Source: Candidatus Latescibacterota bacterium (GTDB taxonomy: Bacteria > Latescibacterota > UBA2968). Taken from it: a stretch of 64,000 nucleotides of DNA. Shown here in pieces: positions 1 to 9,556 of this stretch. Where the stretch lies: the NCBI GenBank assembly GCA_022821275.1, contig JAJEDY010000094.1, positions 1 to 64,000 of the forward strand, given 5' to 3'. Numbering within the stretch: position 1 is the first letter of the stretch; each line of letters begins with the position of its first letter. The position numbers were made by a program, and so were the translations under genes. The notes beneath the pieces are model-generated. The model saw only the letters and a program-made list of their open reading frames with translations, did no database searches and had not been told where the DNA came from.

Positions 1-1084
1 CAGCATTGTGGTCTCTGTCAGTGGTATAGCCACACTTTTTGCAATGATGCACACGATCAGAGAGGGCTTTCTTCTGTCTATGTCCACAAGAAGAGCAATC
101 TTGTGAGGTGTATTCAGGATCAACAGGCTTGAATCCAATACCAGCTTCTTCCGCTTTGTATTCGAGACAACGCCTGAATAGGGACCACGCTGCATCTGAG
201 ATGCTTTTTGACAAGCGACGATTTTTTTGCATCTTTTTGGCTTCTAACTTTGCTGTTGCAACAAAGACATACTTATTGACGACTTTTCGAGCTTCTTGAT
301 GCACAAAATTATGTCGTCTATTACGGATACGCTCATGCACTCTGGCAACAGTCTTACGCGCCTTCTCTCGTTTCTTTAGCGACGCTTTTTTTACTTTGTC
401 CCACTTGCGCTGTGCTTTGGCAAGTGCCTTTTCCTCTTTACGAAAAAAGCGAGGATTTGCTATCTTTACCTTGTCAGAAAACATGGCAAATTTCTCAATG
501 CCAATGCCAACGGCGGGGCCAGCGTCTGTTTTTTTAGGGGCGTCGCCCATATCACAAGAGATAGACGCGAACCACTTGCCCGTGGCTGAGCGCCTGAGCG
601 TGCAAGACTTAGCCATACCCTCAAGGGGTCTGTGCTGGACAATCCGAATACAGCCTATTTTGCTCATTCGCAAGCCTTTGTCGTCCAGTCGGCATCCCTT
701 GGAAAACTGAGGATAGGTGATAGAATCATAGCGATTCTGACCCTTGTATCTTGGAAAGCCTGCTTTCTCGCCCGTCTTTGCCCTCTCTTTGAGACGGCGG
801 AAAAATCCTTTGAACGCCCAATCTACTCTCTGGCATACTTGCTGAAGAACTTGAGAATAGACAAGAGAAAAAGAGTTACGCTGTTGTTTCAGAATTGGCA
901 ATGTCGCTTGTTGCTCATAGCGCGACAAACTTTGTTTATTCTTTTCCCATGCTTGGACTCTTGCACAGACAAGCTGGTTATACAGCAAGCGACATTCTTC
1001 GATGTGCGCCAGTAGAATTTTCTCCTGTTTTTTGGTCGGGCGCAATCTGTATTTGAAGGACTTAAGTATAATAAAAATATATAT
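1..1084 (-). CDS. tnpB: IS200/IS605-type TnpB (OrfB) protein, running off the left edge; RuvC catalytic residues look degenerate; no in-frame ATG
   Basis: Reverse-strand frame is open from about 1084 to 1. It reads ...FKYRLRPTKKQEKILLAHIEECRLLYNQ...PAVGIGIEKFAMFSDKVKIANPRFF...YVFVATAKLEAKKM...PEYTSQDCSSCGHRQKKALSDRVHHCKKCGYTTDRDHNA, with a CxxC..CxxC zinc ribbon typical of TnpB. Confidence 0.85.
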   Translation of the reverse strand, partial: MYIFIILKSFKYRLRPTKKQEKILLAHIEECRLLYNQLVCARVQAWEKNKQSLSRYEQQATLPILKQQRNSFSLVYSQVLQQVCQRVDWAFKGFFRRLKERAKTGEKAGFPRYKGQNRYDSITYPQFSKGCRLDDKGLRMSKIGCIRIVQHRPLEGMAKSCTLRRSATGKWFASISCDMGDAPKKTDAGPAVGIGIEKFAMFSDKVKIANPRFFRKEEKALAKAQRKWDKVKKASLKKREKARKTVARVHERIRNRRHNFVHQEARKVVNKYVFVATAKLEAKKMQKNRRLSKSISDAAWSLFRRCLEYKAEEAGIGFKPVDPEYTSQDCSSCGHRQKKALSDRVHHCKKCGYTTDRDHNA

Positions 1085-1287
1085 TTATGATCGTATTTTG
1101 TCAATCCATTTTTCGTGGAATGAGCGGACGATTCTCAATGACTCACCGCCTACATCGCACAAGGCGATGTGCCCCATGCTAAAGCACCTTCCTATAAGCA
1201 TGTCCCTGCGAAAGCAGGGATTCGTAGAGCCACTTGTAAAACAACGCTCGCTAACTCGCGTCTTCCCAAAGCTAAAGCATTTGGGAC

Positions 1288-1578
1288 TTACGGGCTATTT
1301 GTTAACGGCTCAATTTGAAGATCGCCGATCTTTTGTTGCGCATGCCAGAGGTCGTATTGCAGTTGCAAATTCATCCAGAAAACAGGCGTTGTTCGAAATG
1401 CTTTGCTCAACCGAATCGCCATTTCCGGACTTACGCCAGCCTTGCCATTGACAAGCTCTGAAACAGTCTTTCGCGCCACGCCGAGCGTCTGTGCCACTTC
1501 TGTCACCGTCAGGTTCAGCGGTACTAAACAAAGCTCTTTTAAAATTTCACCTGGGTGAGCGGGGTTGTGCATTTCCAT
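1288..1578 (-). CDS. higA: HigA-family antitoxin (XRE HTH, VapI-like)
   Basis: [65 protein letters not shown] is the HigA signature; directly downstream of a RelE/HigB-like ORF. Confidence 0.9.
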   Translation of the reverse strand: MEMHNPAHPGEILKELCLVPLNLTVTEVAQTLGVARKTVSELVNGKAGVSPEMAIRLSKAFRTTPVFWMNLQLQYDLWHAQQKIGDLQIEPLTNSP

Positions 1579-1589
1579 AAAAATGCTCC

Positions 1590-1868
1590 TCAGTGATAGT
1601 CCACGAGATCTACATCGGACACAATACCATCTTCAATTCTGAAAATGACCCGCCAATTGCCACTCACTGAAACCGCCCAGAACCCCTTTCGATGACCTCG
1701 CAAGGGATGAAGGCGCAGTCCCGGAAGATTCATGTCTCGAACCATTAATGCCCGGTTCAGAGCCGTCAGAATCAATCGCAACCGTTTGGCCTGAGCAGGT
1801 TGAATGCCGGACGTGTTTCCCGTTCTAAAAAATAGTTCCAAACCTTTATGCCGAAATTTTTCGATCAT
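1590..1868 (-). CDS. higB: HigB-family toxin (RelE superfamily mRNA interferase)
   Basis: [22 protein letters not shown]...[30 protein letters not shown] matches the HigB pattern; the longer ORF reaches 1901 but the internal ATG at 1868 fits the family start. Confidence 0.88.
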   Translation of the reverse strand: MIEKFRHKGLELFFRTGNTSGIQPAQAKRLRLILTALNRALMVRDMNLPGLRLHPLRGHRKGFWAVSVSGNWRVIFRIEDGIVSDVDLVDYH

Positions 1869-2060
1869 AAGTAATGTAACCTGTAACGTGTCAGGGGTCA
1901 ACTCATGTATGCGCGATGAATGATTTACAATGCAATTTTCGTGCCACTTGCAAAAAGCTTAGAATTTCGGCATTTTTAACTCCTGTGCATAGATAGGTTG
2001 AACATGTCGTTCAACTTACCACTCTACATTTTGTAAATCCTGTTCTCGGATAGATTAAAT

Positions 2061-2744
2061 ATGAAAAAGAAAGCGGTTGTCTTGCTCAGCGGCGGTTTGG
2101 ATTCTACTACAACACTGGCTATTGCGACAAATCGAGGTTATGCCTGTTACGCGATCACCTTTCGCTATGGACAGCGGCACGAAACCGAACTCGAATGTGC
2201 AAAGAAAATTGCCGTTCATTTTGGCGTGCGGAATCACGTTATTGCCAATATTGATTCGCGTGCCTTTGGTGGTTCGGCATTAACCGATGATATTGATGTG
2301 CCCAAAAATCGGGATGAGAGTGAAATGTCCGACGGTATTCCAGTCACTTATGTCCCCGCTCGCAACACGATTTTTCTTTCTTATGCGCTTGCAATGGCCG
2401 AATCTCTCGATATCCGCGATATTTTTATTGGCGTCAACGCGATTGATTACAGCGGTTATCCCGATTGCCGTCCCGAATATATTGCTGCCTTTCAAAATAT
2501 GGCGAACCTGGCCACCAAAGCCGGTGTTGAAGGGGATGCGTTCACCATTCACACGCCGCTTATTGACCTGACTAAAGTTGAGATTATCAAGCGCGGGTTA
2601 GAACTCGGTGTTGATTACGCTATGACCTGTACCTGTTACGATCCCGATACAGAAGGCCGCGCGTGCGGGCAGTGCGATGCCTGCCTGTTGCGCTTGCAGG
2701 GGTTTGCACAGAATGGTATAGAAGATCCGGTGGCGTATCGGTAA
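2061..2744 (+). CDS. queC: 7-cyano-7-deazaguanine synthase QueC
   Basis: [14 protein letters not shown]-loop motif and C-terminal CTCYDP...[11 protein letters not shown] Cys cluster. Confidence 0.95.
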   Translation: MKKKAVVLLSGGLDSTTTLAIATNRGYACYAITFRYGQRHETELECAKKIAVHFGVRNHVIANIDSRAFGGSALTDDIDVPKNRDESEMSDGIPVTYVPARNTIFLSYALAMAESLDIRDIFIGVNAIDYSGYPDCRPEYIAAFQNMANLATKAGVEGDAFTIHTPLIDLTKVEIIKRGLELGVDYAMTCTCYDPDTEGRACGQCDACLLRLQGFAQNGIEDPVAYR

Positions 2745-2851
2745 GAGGTGAACCCTTTTTGCTATAATGCCAAAGTCAGCTTGCTAAATACATGCGAATT
2801 TACGATCTTACGGGCAGCTATTGGTCCATTCATCTTTAAAGAATTGTGTTT

Positions 2852-4189
2852 ATGCCAACTCTCTCACTCGACCAACTCATCGCCGATTATTGCGATCAAA
2901 ACGCACAATCACAGCGCCTTTTCAAACGCGCACAAGAAGTTTTGCCCGGTGGCAATACGCGCACCGGTGTTTTTGTCAATCCGTTCCCGGTTTACGCCGA
3001 TCGGGGTGAGGGTGTTTATATCGATGATGTCGATGGCAACCGCCGCCTCGACTTTGTCAATAACGCCACCGCCCTCATCCTGGGTCACGCGCATCCCTCT
3101 GTGAGCAATGCCCTGCGCGAGCGCATCAGGAGTGGTACGGCCTTTTTTGGCCCTACCCAACTCGAAATCGAATGGGCAGAACTCCTGCGCGAGCGCATTC
3201 CTTCCCTCGAACATCTGCGTTTTTGCAGTTCGGGTACCGAGTCTGTGGGCAATGCTCTGCGCGTTGCCCGCGCTTTTACGGGCCGTCAAAAAATTGCCAA
3301 ATTTGAAGGTGCGTATCACGGTATTGACGATCCGGCTCTCGTAAGCTATGTGCCACCTGTTACGCCCGATCTCGGTCCCGAAGATGCGCCCCATTCGGTG
3401 CTTTCTTCAGCCGGTCTGGCACCCGCAACGGCTGAAAATGTCATCGTTTTGCCCTTTAATAACGCGCGCGCTTGTGAACATCTCATTCGCCAGCACGCCG
3501 AAGAACTCGCGTGTGTCATTATTGACCCGCTTTCTACGGCTGCGGGCATGGCTTTGCCAGATTCCGAGTTTCTCATGCTTTTGCGCGATGTGACGCGGGA
3601 ACTCGATGTTCTTCTCATCTTCGACGAAATCGTCAGTTTTCGAATGACGTCGGGCGGCACACAGGCGGCGTACAATATTACGCCCGATTTGACCTGTCTG
3701 GCAAAGGTCATTGCTGGCGGCACTCCGGCAGGTGCTTTTGGTGGGCGCAAAGACGTGATGGCTCTGTATGATCCCACTTCTGGATCGCCCGCCATTCCAC
3801 AATCTGGCACGTACAATGGCAATCCGCTCGTGGCCATCGCAGGTCTTATGACGCTTAAAACTATGGACTCAGATGCATATCGCCACATTGATTCCCTCAC
3901 AGAGTACATTGCCGCTGGCCTCAAGGACGCTTTCAAGTGTGCCGATATCCCGGCGACTATCGTTGCTGCTGGTTCGCTTTTTCGCATCTACTTTCTCGAC
4001 TTTACCCCTGTCAACTATCGCCAGGCTGCACGAGACAGCAGCGAAAAACACCGCTGGCTCTATTTTTATCTTTTGAACCACGGCATCGTCATCCGCCAGG
4101 GCGGCTGCGTTTCTCTTCCCATGACGACTAAACACGCCGACGATTTGATCAACTGCGTGCGTGAAGGCTTGCGCGTTTGGCCCTATTAA
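2852..4189 (+). CDS. Class III PLP aminotransferase, glutamate-1-semialdehyde aminomutase-like
   Basis: LDFVNNATALILGHAHP, CSSGTESVGNALRVARAFTGR, LIFDEIVSFR, LAKVIAGGTPAGAFGG (PLP Lys). Confidence 0.9.
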   Translation: MPTLSLDQLIADYCDQNAQSQRLFKRAQEVLPGGNTRTGVFVNPFPVYADRGEGVYIDDVDGNRRLDFVNNATALILGHAHPSVSNALRERIRSGTAFFGPTQLEIEWAELLRERIPSLEHLRFCSSGTESVGNALRVARAFTGRQKIAKFEGAYHGIDDPALVSYVPPVTPDLGPEDAPHSVLSSAGLAPATAENVIVLPFNNARACEHLIRQHAEELACVIIDPLSTAAGMALPDSEFLMLLRDVTRELDVLLIFDEIVSFRMTSGGTQAAYNITPDLTCLAKVIAGGTPAGAFGGRKDVMALYDPTSGSPAIPQSGTYNGNPLVAIAGLMTLKTMDSDAYRHIDSLTEYIAAGLKDAFKCADIPATIVAAGSLFRIYFLDFTPVNYRQAARDSSEKHRWLYFYLLNHGIVIRQGGCVSLPMTTKHADDLINCVREGLRVWPY

Positions 4190-4200
4190 CCCAAAAATAA

Positions 4201-4923
4201 ATGTCTGTATCCATACCAGATGGCCTTGTTATCCTCACCTTTGATGACGGTGTCAAATCACAACGTACCTTCGCTGCACCCATCTTGCGCGAATGTGGGT
4301 TCAATGCAACTTTTTATATTACTGAGGGTTTGAATTTTCTCACGGATAAAACGCGCTATCTCACATGGGAGGAAGTGCGCGAATTACACGACTTGGGTTT
4401 TGAAATTGGGAATCACACGCGGCAACACAAAAGCGTTGCCAATCAATCAAGAGAGGAACTTTTATCCGATATTCGCCACATCGATTGGCAATGTAACCAC
4501 TACGGCATCCCGATTCCCACCACATTTTGCTACCCCGGCTACACCAATACTCCCGAAGCTGTTGAGATGCTCAAAGAACGCGGTTTCAAATTTGCCCGAC
4601 GTGGCACTGCCCCCGAATATCCTTATGATAGAGAAGGTGGTCGCGGCCCGGCTTATAATCCCGGGGAACACGATCCGCTTTTCATTCCAACCACGGGCGC
4701 ATCGGGACCGCACTGGAACTTCGACGATTTCTTGTGGTCGCTCGACCAGGCTCAAAATGGTTGCGCCACAGTCCTCACCTTCCACGGGGTGCCCGACCTC
4801 GATCATCCCTGGGTGCATACCGAACCCGCATTTTTTGAACGCTGTATGCAATATCTCACAGATAATGGACACAGCGTAATCGCCCTGCGCGATCTCACAA
4901 ACTATATTGCTATGGAGTCCTGA
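4201..4923 (+). CDS. Polysaccharide deacetylase family protein
   Basis: LVILTFDDGVKSQ and FEIGNHTRQH motifs (NodB fold). Confidence 0.88.
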   Translation: MSVSIPDGLVILTFDDGVKSQRTFAAPILRECGFNATFYITEGLNFLTDKTRYLTWEEVRELHDLGFEIGNHTRQHKSVANQSREELLSDIRHIDWQCNHYGIPIPTTFCYPGYTNTPEAVEMLKERGFKFARRGTAPEYPYDREGGRGPAYNPGEHDPLFIPTTGASGPHWNFDDFLWSLDQAQNGCATVLTFHGVPDLDHPWVHTEPAFFERCMQYLTDNGHSVIALRDLTNYIAMES

Positions 4924-4924
4924 T

Positions 4925-5725
4925 ATGGTCGATCCTCTTCCCCTTATTGCCTACAATACGCTTGCAGAGCAAACCGAAGCTCTGTACCGCGATGGCTATG
5001 CCTATCTGCCAAATGTATTGGCGTGCGATCAAGTGGCAAAACTCCGCGATCACATGGATGCGCTTACACCGATTTCGGAAAGTTTTGACAAGAATGGCCG
5101 TCCTGAAGATATCGGTTTTATAAATAAACACATCAACAATGCCTTTAACCGACATTCTCATTTTTTGCAATTTCTCGACCGCCCCAGTGTGATCGAGATC
5201 GCTGAAGCCATACACGGTGACGATTGTCACTGTATCGGCATGACCGCATGGATGACTGGTCCCGGTCGCCCCGATCAGAATCTCCATACCGATTGGCTTC
5301 CCTTGAGTCTGCCCGCAGATATACTTGAGGATTCTCGGGTGCGTATTCCCATTTTTATCACTACGGCGCATTTCTATCTCGACGATATTACCGAAGAACT
5401 TGGTCCTACAAATTTTATTCCCGGTAGTCACCTTTCGGGCAGAAGTCCCAATGGCGATACAACATGGAAGGGGCAGACTGAGAAATCTATTATGTGCAAT
5501 GCCGGTGATGTGGTCATTTTCCGCAGTGAGGTCTGGCATCGCGGTACGGCCAATACCAGTGATAAAACGCGCTATTTGCTTCAAGTCCACTATGCGAAAC
5601 GCATGATTACGCAAAAATACCCCCCATATCTCAACCGGTTTCAGTTTGACCCCGAAATTATCGAGCAGGCAACGCCGCGTCAGCGCCGTCTTATGGGCGA
5701 TCACAAAAGCAGTAATTACGACTGA
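4925..5725 (+). CDS. Phytanoyl-CoA dioxygenase (PhyH) family protein
   Basis: HTDWLPL...GPTNFIPGSHLSGR...WHRGTANTSDKTRY: 2OG-Fe(II) HxD..H pattern. Confidence 0.88.
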   Translation: MVDPLPLIAYNTLAEQTEALYRDGYAYLPNVLACDQVAKLRDHMDALTPISESFDKNGRPEDIGFINKHINNAFNRHSHFLQFLDRPSVIEIAEAIHGDDCHCIGMTAWMTGPGRPDQNLHTDWLPLSLPADILEDSRVRIPIFITTAHFYLDDITEELGPTNFIPGSHLSGRSPNGDTTWKGQTEKSIMCNAGDVVIFRSEVWHRGTANTSDKTRYLLQVHYAKRMITQKYPPYLNRFQFDPEIIEQATPRQRRLMGDHKSSNYD

Positions 5726-5735
5726 GGAGTACACT

Positions 5736-6170
5736 GTGACTTTCTTAATAGGATATTATCTTTGGCTAAAAGTTGTACATCTCATCGCCATGATTGGCTG
5801 GATGGTCGGTATTTTGTATTTGCCGCGGCTGTTCGCCTATCACGCCGATGCCTCTGCGGATACGGATGAGACATTTCAACAGATGGAATACAATCTTATG
5901 CGGCTTCTGCTTATGCCCTGTATGATTGTCGTTTTTATTACGGGTATTCTTTTGATTGTTGCAACGGAGAGTCTGGCGAGCGGGTGGCTTCATACCAAAA
6001 TTCTACTCGTGCTCATGCTCGCCGGGTTGCACGGTATGATGTCGCGCCAGCGCAAGAATTTTCAACGCGGCGAAAATACCAGAAGCGCGGCGTACTTTCG
6101 CACTTTTAGCCACGTCACAACGCTTATTGTGATTCTCGTTGTCGCGCTGGCTATTCTGAAACCTTTTTAG
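5736..6170 (+). CDS. hemJ: Protoporphyrinogen oxidase HemJ-like membrane protein
   Basis: LWLKVVHLIAMIGWMVGILYLPRLFAYHADA...MRLLLMPCMIVVFITGI; GTG start after a GAGG site. Confidence 0.82.
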   Translation: MTFLIGYYLWLKVVHLIAMIGWMVGILYLPRLFAYHADASADTDETFQQMEYNLMRLLLMPCMIVVFITGILLIVATESLASGWLHTKILLVLMLAGLHGMMSRQRKNFQRGENTRSAAYFRTFSHVTTLIVILVVALAILKPF

Positions 6171-6193
6171 CATCCTTTTGAGTGGGAGTGAAC

Positions 6194-6943
6194 ATGACAA
6201 ACGACGAATTTGTGATTCCGAGACGATTGATCAATTCAGACCGGGAAGAAACACCGAGGTCCTTGCTGGACCTGATTGAACAGGGGCCATTTGATTTGGA
6301 CACGGCGGCGTGGTGGATGTCGCATGTGACGAATGGGGCATCGTGGATCGTGGGGTCGGGACCGGGCGGAATCGGAAAATCGACGACGATGCGTTCTTTT
6401 CTGAGCGTTGTACCCGGGGACCGGGCATTTGCGATCGCGATGCCGGGAGAGATCCCCCCGCTCGCGGATCAGAAACGCTGCACGATTGCGCTCGAGTTGA
6501 GCGATCATCGGCCGCCCGGCTACCTTTGGGACCAGGACCTGCGTGATTTCTTCGATCTGTCGAAGGCGGGACATCAGCTTGTGGGGAACGTCCACGCAGA
6601 TACGCTGGAAGAGACGCGTGAACAGATCGTCGGGGCGTGCAGCGTTCCCGAGGAACAGTTCCATCACATCAACATCATCGCATTCGTCTGGCTGGAAGGT
6701 CATGAACGTGGACAAAGCAGGCGGATCAGGGATCAGACGTCGCGGCGGTTTCTGACAAGCGTGCATTATACCGATGGTTCAGGTGCTCACGAGCAAGTCT
6801 ATTCGGAAGGATCAGGACTCTCGCCCAACGCACCGAGGGATGTGGAACACGAGGCAAAGTGCCGAGCTTTTTTGGAGGAGGCACTGGGAGAAACTTCGCG
6901 GGATATGGATGAATTGAGAGAGCGATATCTGGCCTGGTGTTAG
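6194..6943 (+). CDS. P-loop ATPase resembling a minimal type II/IV secretion ATPase
   Basis: Walker A-like VGSGPGGIGKSTTM and a GHQLVGNVHADTLEE segment reminiscent of PilT/VirB11 (VH-HA-D-T). Confidence 0.5.
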   Translation: MTNDEFVIPRRLINSDREETPRSLLDLIEQGPFDLDTAAWWMSHVTNGASWIVGSGPGGIGKSTTMRSFLSVVPGDRAFAIAMPGEIPPLADQKRCTIALELSDHRPPGYLWDQDLRDFFDLSKAGHQLVGNVHADTLEETREQIVGACSVPEEQFHHINIIAFVWLEGHERGQSRRIRDQTSRRFLTSVHYTDGSGAHEQVYSEGSGLSPNAPRDVEHEAKCRAFLEEALGETSRDMDELRERYLAWC

Positions 6944-6966
6944 GAGCGGTGGATTTCTTTTTTCGA

Positions 6967-8097
6967 TCAGGCCTGGATCTGCTCCAGCCAGCCTTCCAGG
7001 GTGTAGCGCAGGTCGCCGATTTCCTCCGGGTGGAGGCACGCGAGGTCGGTGCGGTGTATGGGGCGGATGCCGAGGTCGGGAAGGGTGGCACCGCGCTGGT
7101 GGAGGTCGGTGCCGTAGAGTTTTTCCAGGACGACGCCGTTGGCGTCGCACCAGTCGCCTGAGTTGAGGGTGGGAAGGCTCTCTTTGGGATCAAAATTGGG
7201 GGCACCGAGGTGGCGGTGGATCCATTTTAGGGCGACGGTGTAGCCGAAGTAGGGCCGATGCCCTCCCGCTGGTTCGAACCAGCAAGCGATGTGGCCGTCC
7301 GGGAAATTCGGAGCCGCGCAGGCCACGGCGTTCCGGGTGCCTTCCCACGCGGCGCCGTCTCCCTCTGTGTCGATGATGACGTCGGCGTCGCCGTTGAGGA
7401 TGAGGACGGCGCAGTGGGGCGCTGCCAGGGAGAGAAATTCCGGCCAGGTGCAGAGGGTGCGCAGGCGCTGATTTGGGACGCGGGTGCAGAATTTGCCGGT
7501 GACTGTCATGGTGTCACACAGCGCCCAACCGGAGACCAGCGCCAGCTTGAGGCGGGTGTCGAGAGCCAGCATCCAGGAGGCTTTGGCGCCGCCGAGGGAG
7601 TTCCCCGCTACACCGACGCGCTCCTGGTCGATGTCGCTCCGGGTGAAAAGGAAATCGATGCCCCGCATCGTGTCGAAGACGAGCTTGCCCATGATGAGCC
7701 GGCCAGCCCCATCGGCGCAGGTGTGGACCTCTTCGGGGTCGTGCGCCCGGGTACCTATGTCGCCGCAGATGTGCCGCTCTTCTTCTCCGACCGGGTCCAG
7801 AACCAGGCAGGCCAGCCCGAGTTTGGCATAGAGTTGGGGGATGTAGGTGTACTGCCACTGGCTTTTGCTGCCGCCGTGGCCGCAGGTTATCACGATGGAT
7901 GGCATGGGTGCGGTGGGGTGTGCCGGTCGATAGAGTACGGAGGGGACACGGGAACCGGGTTCGCTCGTCCAGATCCATTTTTCGACGATGATTTCATCCC
8001 GTTCGATCTGTCCGCGGAACTCCGGAGCCAGGTCGCAGCGGACCGTGGGGATGCCCAGGAGGTCGCGCAGGGCGCGGCGCAGGGATTCGGTTTGCAT
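6967..8097 (-). CDS. Alpha/beta hydrolase, acetylxylan esterase/dienelactone hydrolase-like
   Basis: MQTESLRRALRDLLGIP start; VGVAGNSLGGAKASWMLALD nucleophile elbow (GNSLGG); NGDADVIID. Confidence 0.8.
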   Translation of the reverse strand: MQTESLRRALRDLLGIPTVRCDLAPEFRGQIERDEIIVEKWIWTSEPGSRVPSVLYRPAHPTAPMPSIVITCGHGGSKSQWQYTYIPQLYAKLGLACLVLDPVGEEERHICGDIGTRAHDPEEVHTCADGAGRLIMGKLVFDTMRGIDFLFTRSDIDQERVGVAGNSLGGAKASWMLALDTRLKLALVSGWALCDTMTVTGKFCTRVPNQRLRTLCTWPEFLSLAAPHCAVLILNGDADVIIDTEGDGAAWEGTRNAVACAAPNFPDGHIACWFEPAGGHRPYFGYTVALKWIHRHLGAPNFDPKESLPTLNSGDWCDANGVVLEKLYGTDLHQRGATLPDLGIRPIHRTDLACLHPEEIGDLRYTLEGWLEQIQA

Positions 8098-8175
8098 GGG
8101 AAAGCTCTTTAGCTGGACAGCGGGATGTCGGCGTGCTGTGAGACGGTGAAGGTCCGTCCTGTAGATAGGAAAGAA

Positions 8176-8560
8176 TGGTGGAGGCGGCGGGAATCGAACC
8201 CGCGTCCGAAAGCAGTTTGATAACGGCATCTACGTGTGTAGTCTATTCACTTGGAATCTCGCATCCCGCGCCCCAACAGACAGGGTCGCTGAGATGCCAG
8301 CTCGATGGTTGGGGCTGTGGCCCACTCTCATCCGGAGGCCCTCGAGCGGAAACCCCCGCACCAGCCTGCTCTCGTCGGCGCTCTGCCCAGACCACGCAGG
8401 CAAGGTCTGAGAGAACGGACTGCGTAACGGTTAGTTAGGCAGCCATTGCGTACGTGTTATCGTCCGCAGTTGCGTTTTTTCCCAATTGTTTTACGAGGTG
8501 ATTGGGTACCTCGACACGCAGCTATTATCTCTCCACCCCCGTCGAAGCCGTGTCGCCCCC
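8176..8560 (-). ncRNA. ssrA: tmRNA (transfer-messenger RNA)
   Basis: Minus strand 5' GGGGGCGACACGGCTTCGACGGGGGTGG; tag ORF GCAACTGCGGACGATAACACGTACGCAATGGCTGCCTAA; 3' GGACGCGGGTTCGATTCCCGCCGCCTCCACCA. The acceptor arms pair. Confidence 0.95.
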
Positions 8561-8610
8561 AGCACGTTCAAAAATATATCTAAGTTAGTCCTTCCAGTCA
8601 AGCGGTCAGC

Positions 8611-9546
8611 CTAATTCTCCTTAAACCACTCAATTGTCTGTCGCAATCCCTGCTCTGGCGTCACCTGAGGTTTCCATCCCAGGAGTTTTTTGGCCAGGGT
8701 GATATCGGGTTGTCGCATTTGGGGATCGTCGCCGATTTGTGCATTGGGCATGAGTGCGATTTCGCTTTTGCTTTCGGTTAGTTCAATAATCTTTTTTGCC
8801 AGATCCAACATTGAGGTTTCACTCGATGGATTGCCTATATTTACGGGCGCGTGATAATCCGTGTGCATCAACCGATATATTCCCTCAATCAGGTCTGAAA
8901 CATAACAAATGCTGCGCGTTTGGCTGCCGTCGCCATATACTTTTAGCGGTTCACCTGCCAGTGCACGATTGACAAAATTGGGAATGGCGCGTCCATCGTT
9001 TTTGCGCATGCGGGGACCATAAGTATTAAAAATCCGCACAATCCGCGTATCGACGCCGCATTCGCGGTGATAGGCCATTGTCATGGCTTCTGCAAAACGC
9101 TTGGCTTCGTCATAGACACCACGCACACCCAGTGTATTGACATTGCCCAAATACGATTCTGGCTGCGGATGCACCAGCGGATCGCCGTAAATCTCGGATG
9201 TTGAGGCCAGAAAAAACTTCGCCTTTTTCGCACGCGCCACACCGAGTGCGTTGTGTGTGCCGTGTGCGCCCACTTTCAGAATGCGAATGGGATAGCGCGA
9301 AAAATCATCGGGGCTGGCCGGGCTGGCAAAGTGCAATACATAATCCAATGGTCCTTTCACATAGATGTATTGCGTCACATCGTGTTTGATAAATGTAAAT
9401 CCATCTCGGCCCAACAGGTGTGCGATATTTTTTGCACGTCCGGTCAGCAGGTTGTCCATGACGATTAGTTCGTGACCCTCATCCAGAAAACGGTCACACA
9501 AATGCGATCCCAAAAATCCCGCACCACCTGTTAGTAATATACGCAT
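8611..9546 (-). CDS. NAD-dependent epimerase, UDP-glucuronate decarboxylase-like
   Basis: [48 protein letters not shown]; extended SDR YDEAKR. Confidence 0.88.
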   Translation of the reverse strand: MRILLTGGAGFLGSHLCDRFLDEGHELIVMDNLLTGRAKNIAHLLGRDGFTFIKHDVTQYIYVKGPLDYVLHFASPASPDDFSRYPIRILKVGAHGTHNALGVARAKKAKFFLASTSEIYGDPLVHPQPESYLGNVNTLGVRGVYDEAKRFAEAMTMAYHRECGVDTRIVRIFNTYGPRMRKNDGRAIPNFVNRALAGEPLKVYGDGSQTRSICYVSDLIEGIYRLMHTDYHAPVNIGNPSSETSMLDLAKKIIELTESKSEIALMPNAQIGDDPQMRQPDITLAKKLLGWKPQVTPEQGLRQTIEWFKEN

Positions 9547-9556
9547 ATGGTTCCTG

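Noticed and set aside
1902-2060. Possible preQ1 riboswitch before queC
   Set aside because: No preQ1-I/II core sequence was recognised by eye.
4910-5734. 274-aa antisense ORF
   Set aside because: Shadow of the PhyH gene.
7258-8112. 284-aa plus-strand ORF
   Set aside because: Antisense to the alpha/beta hydrolase, whose GNSLGG motif and family start are clear.
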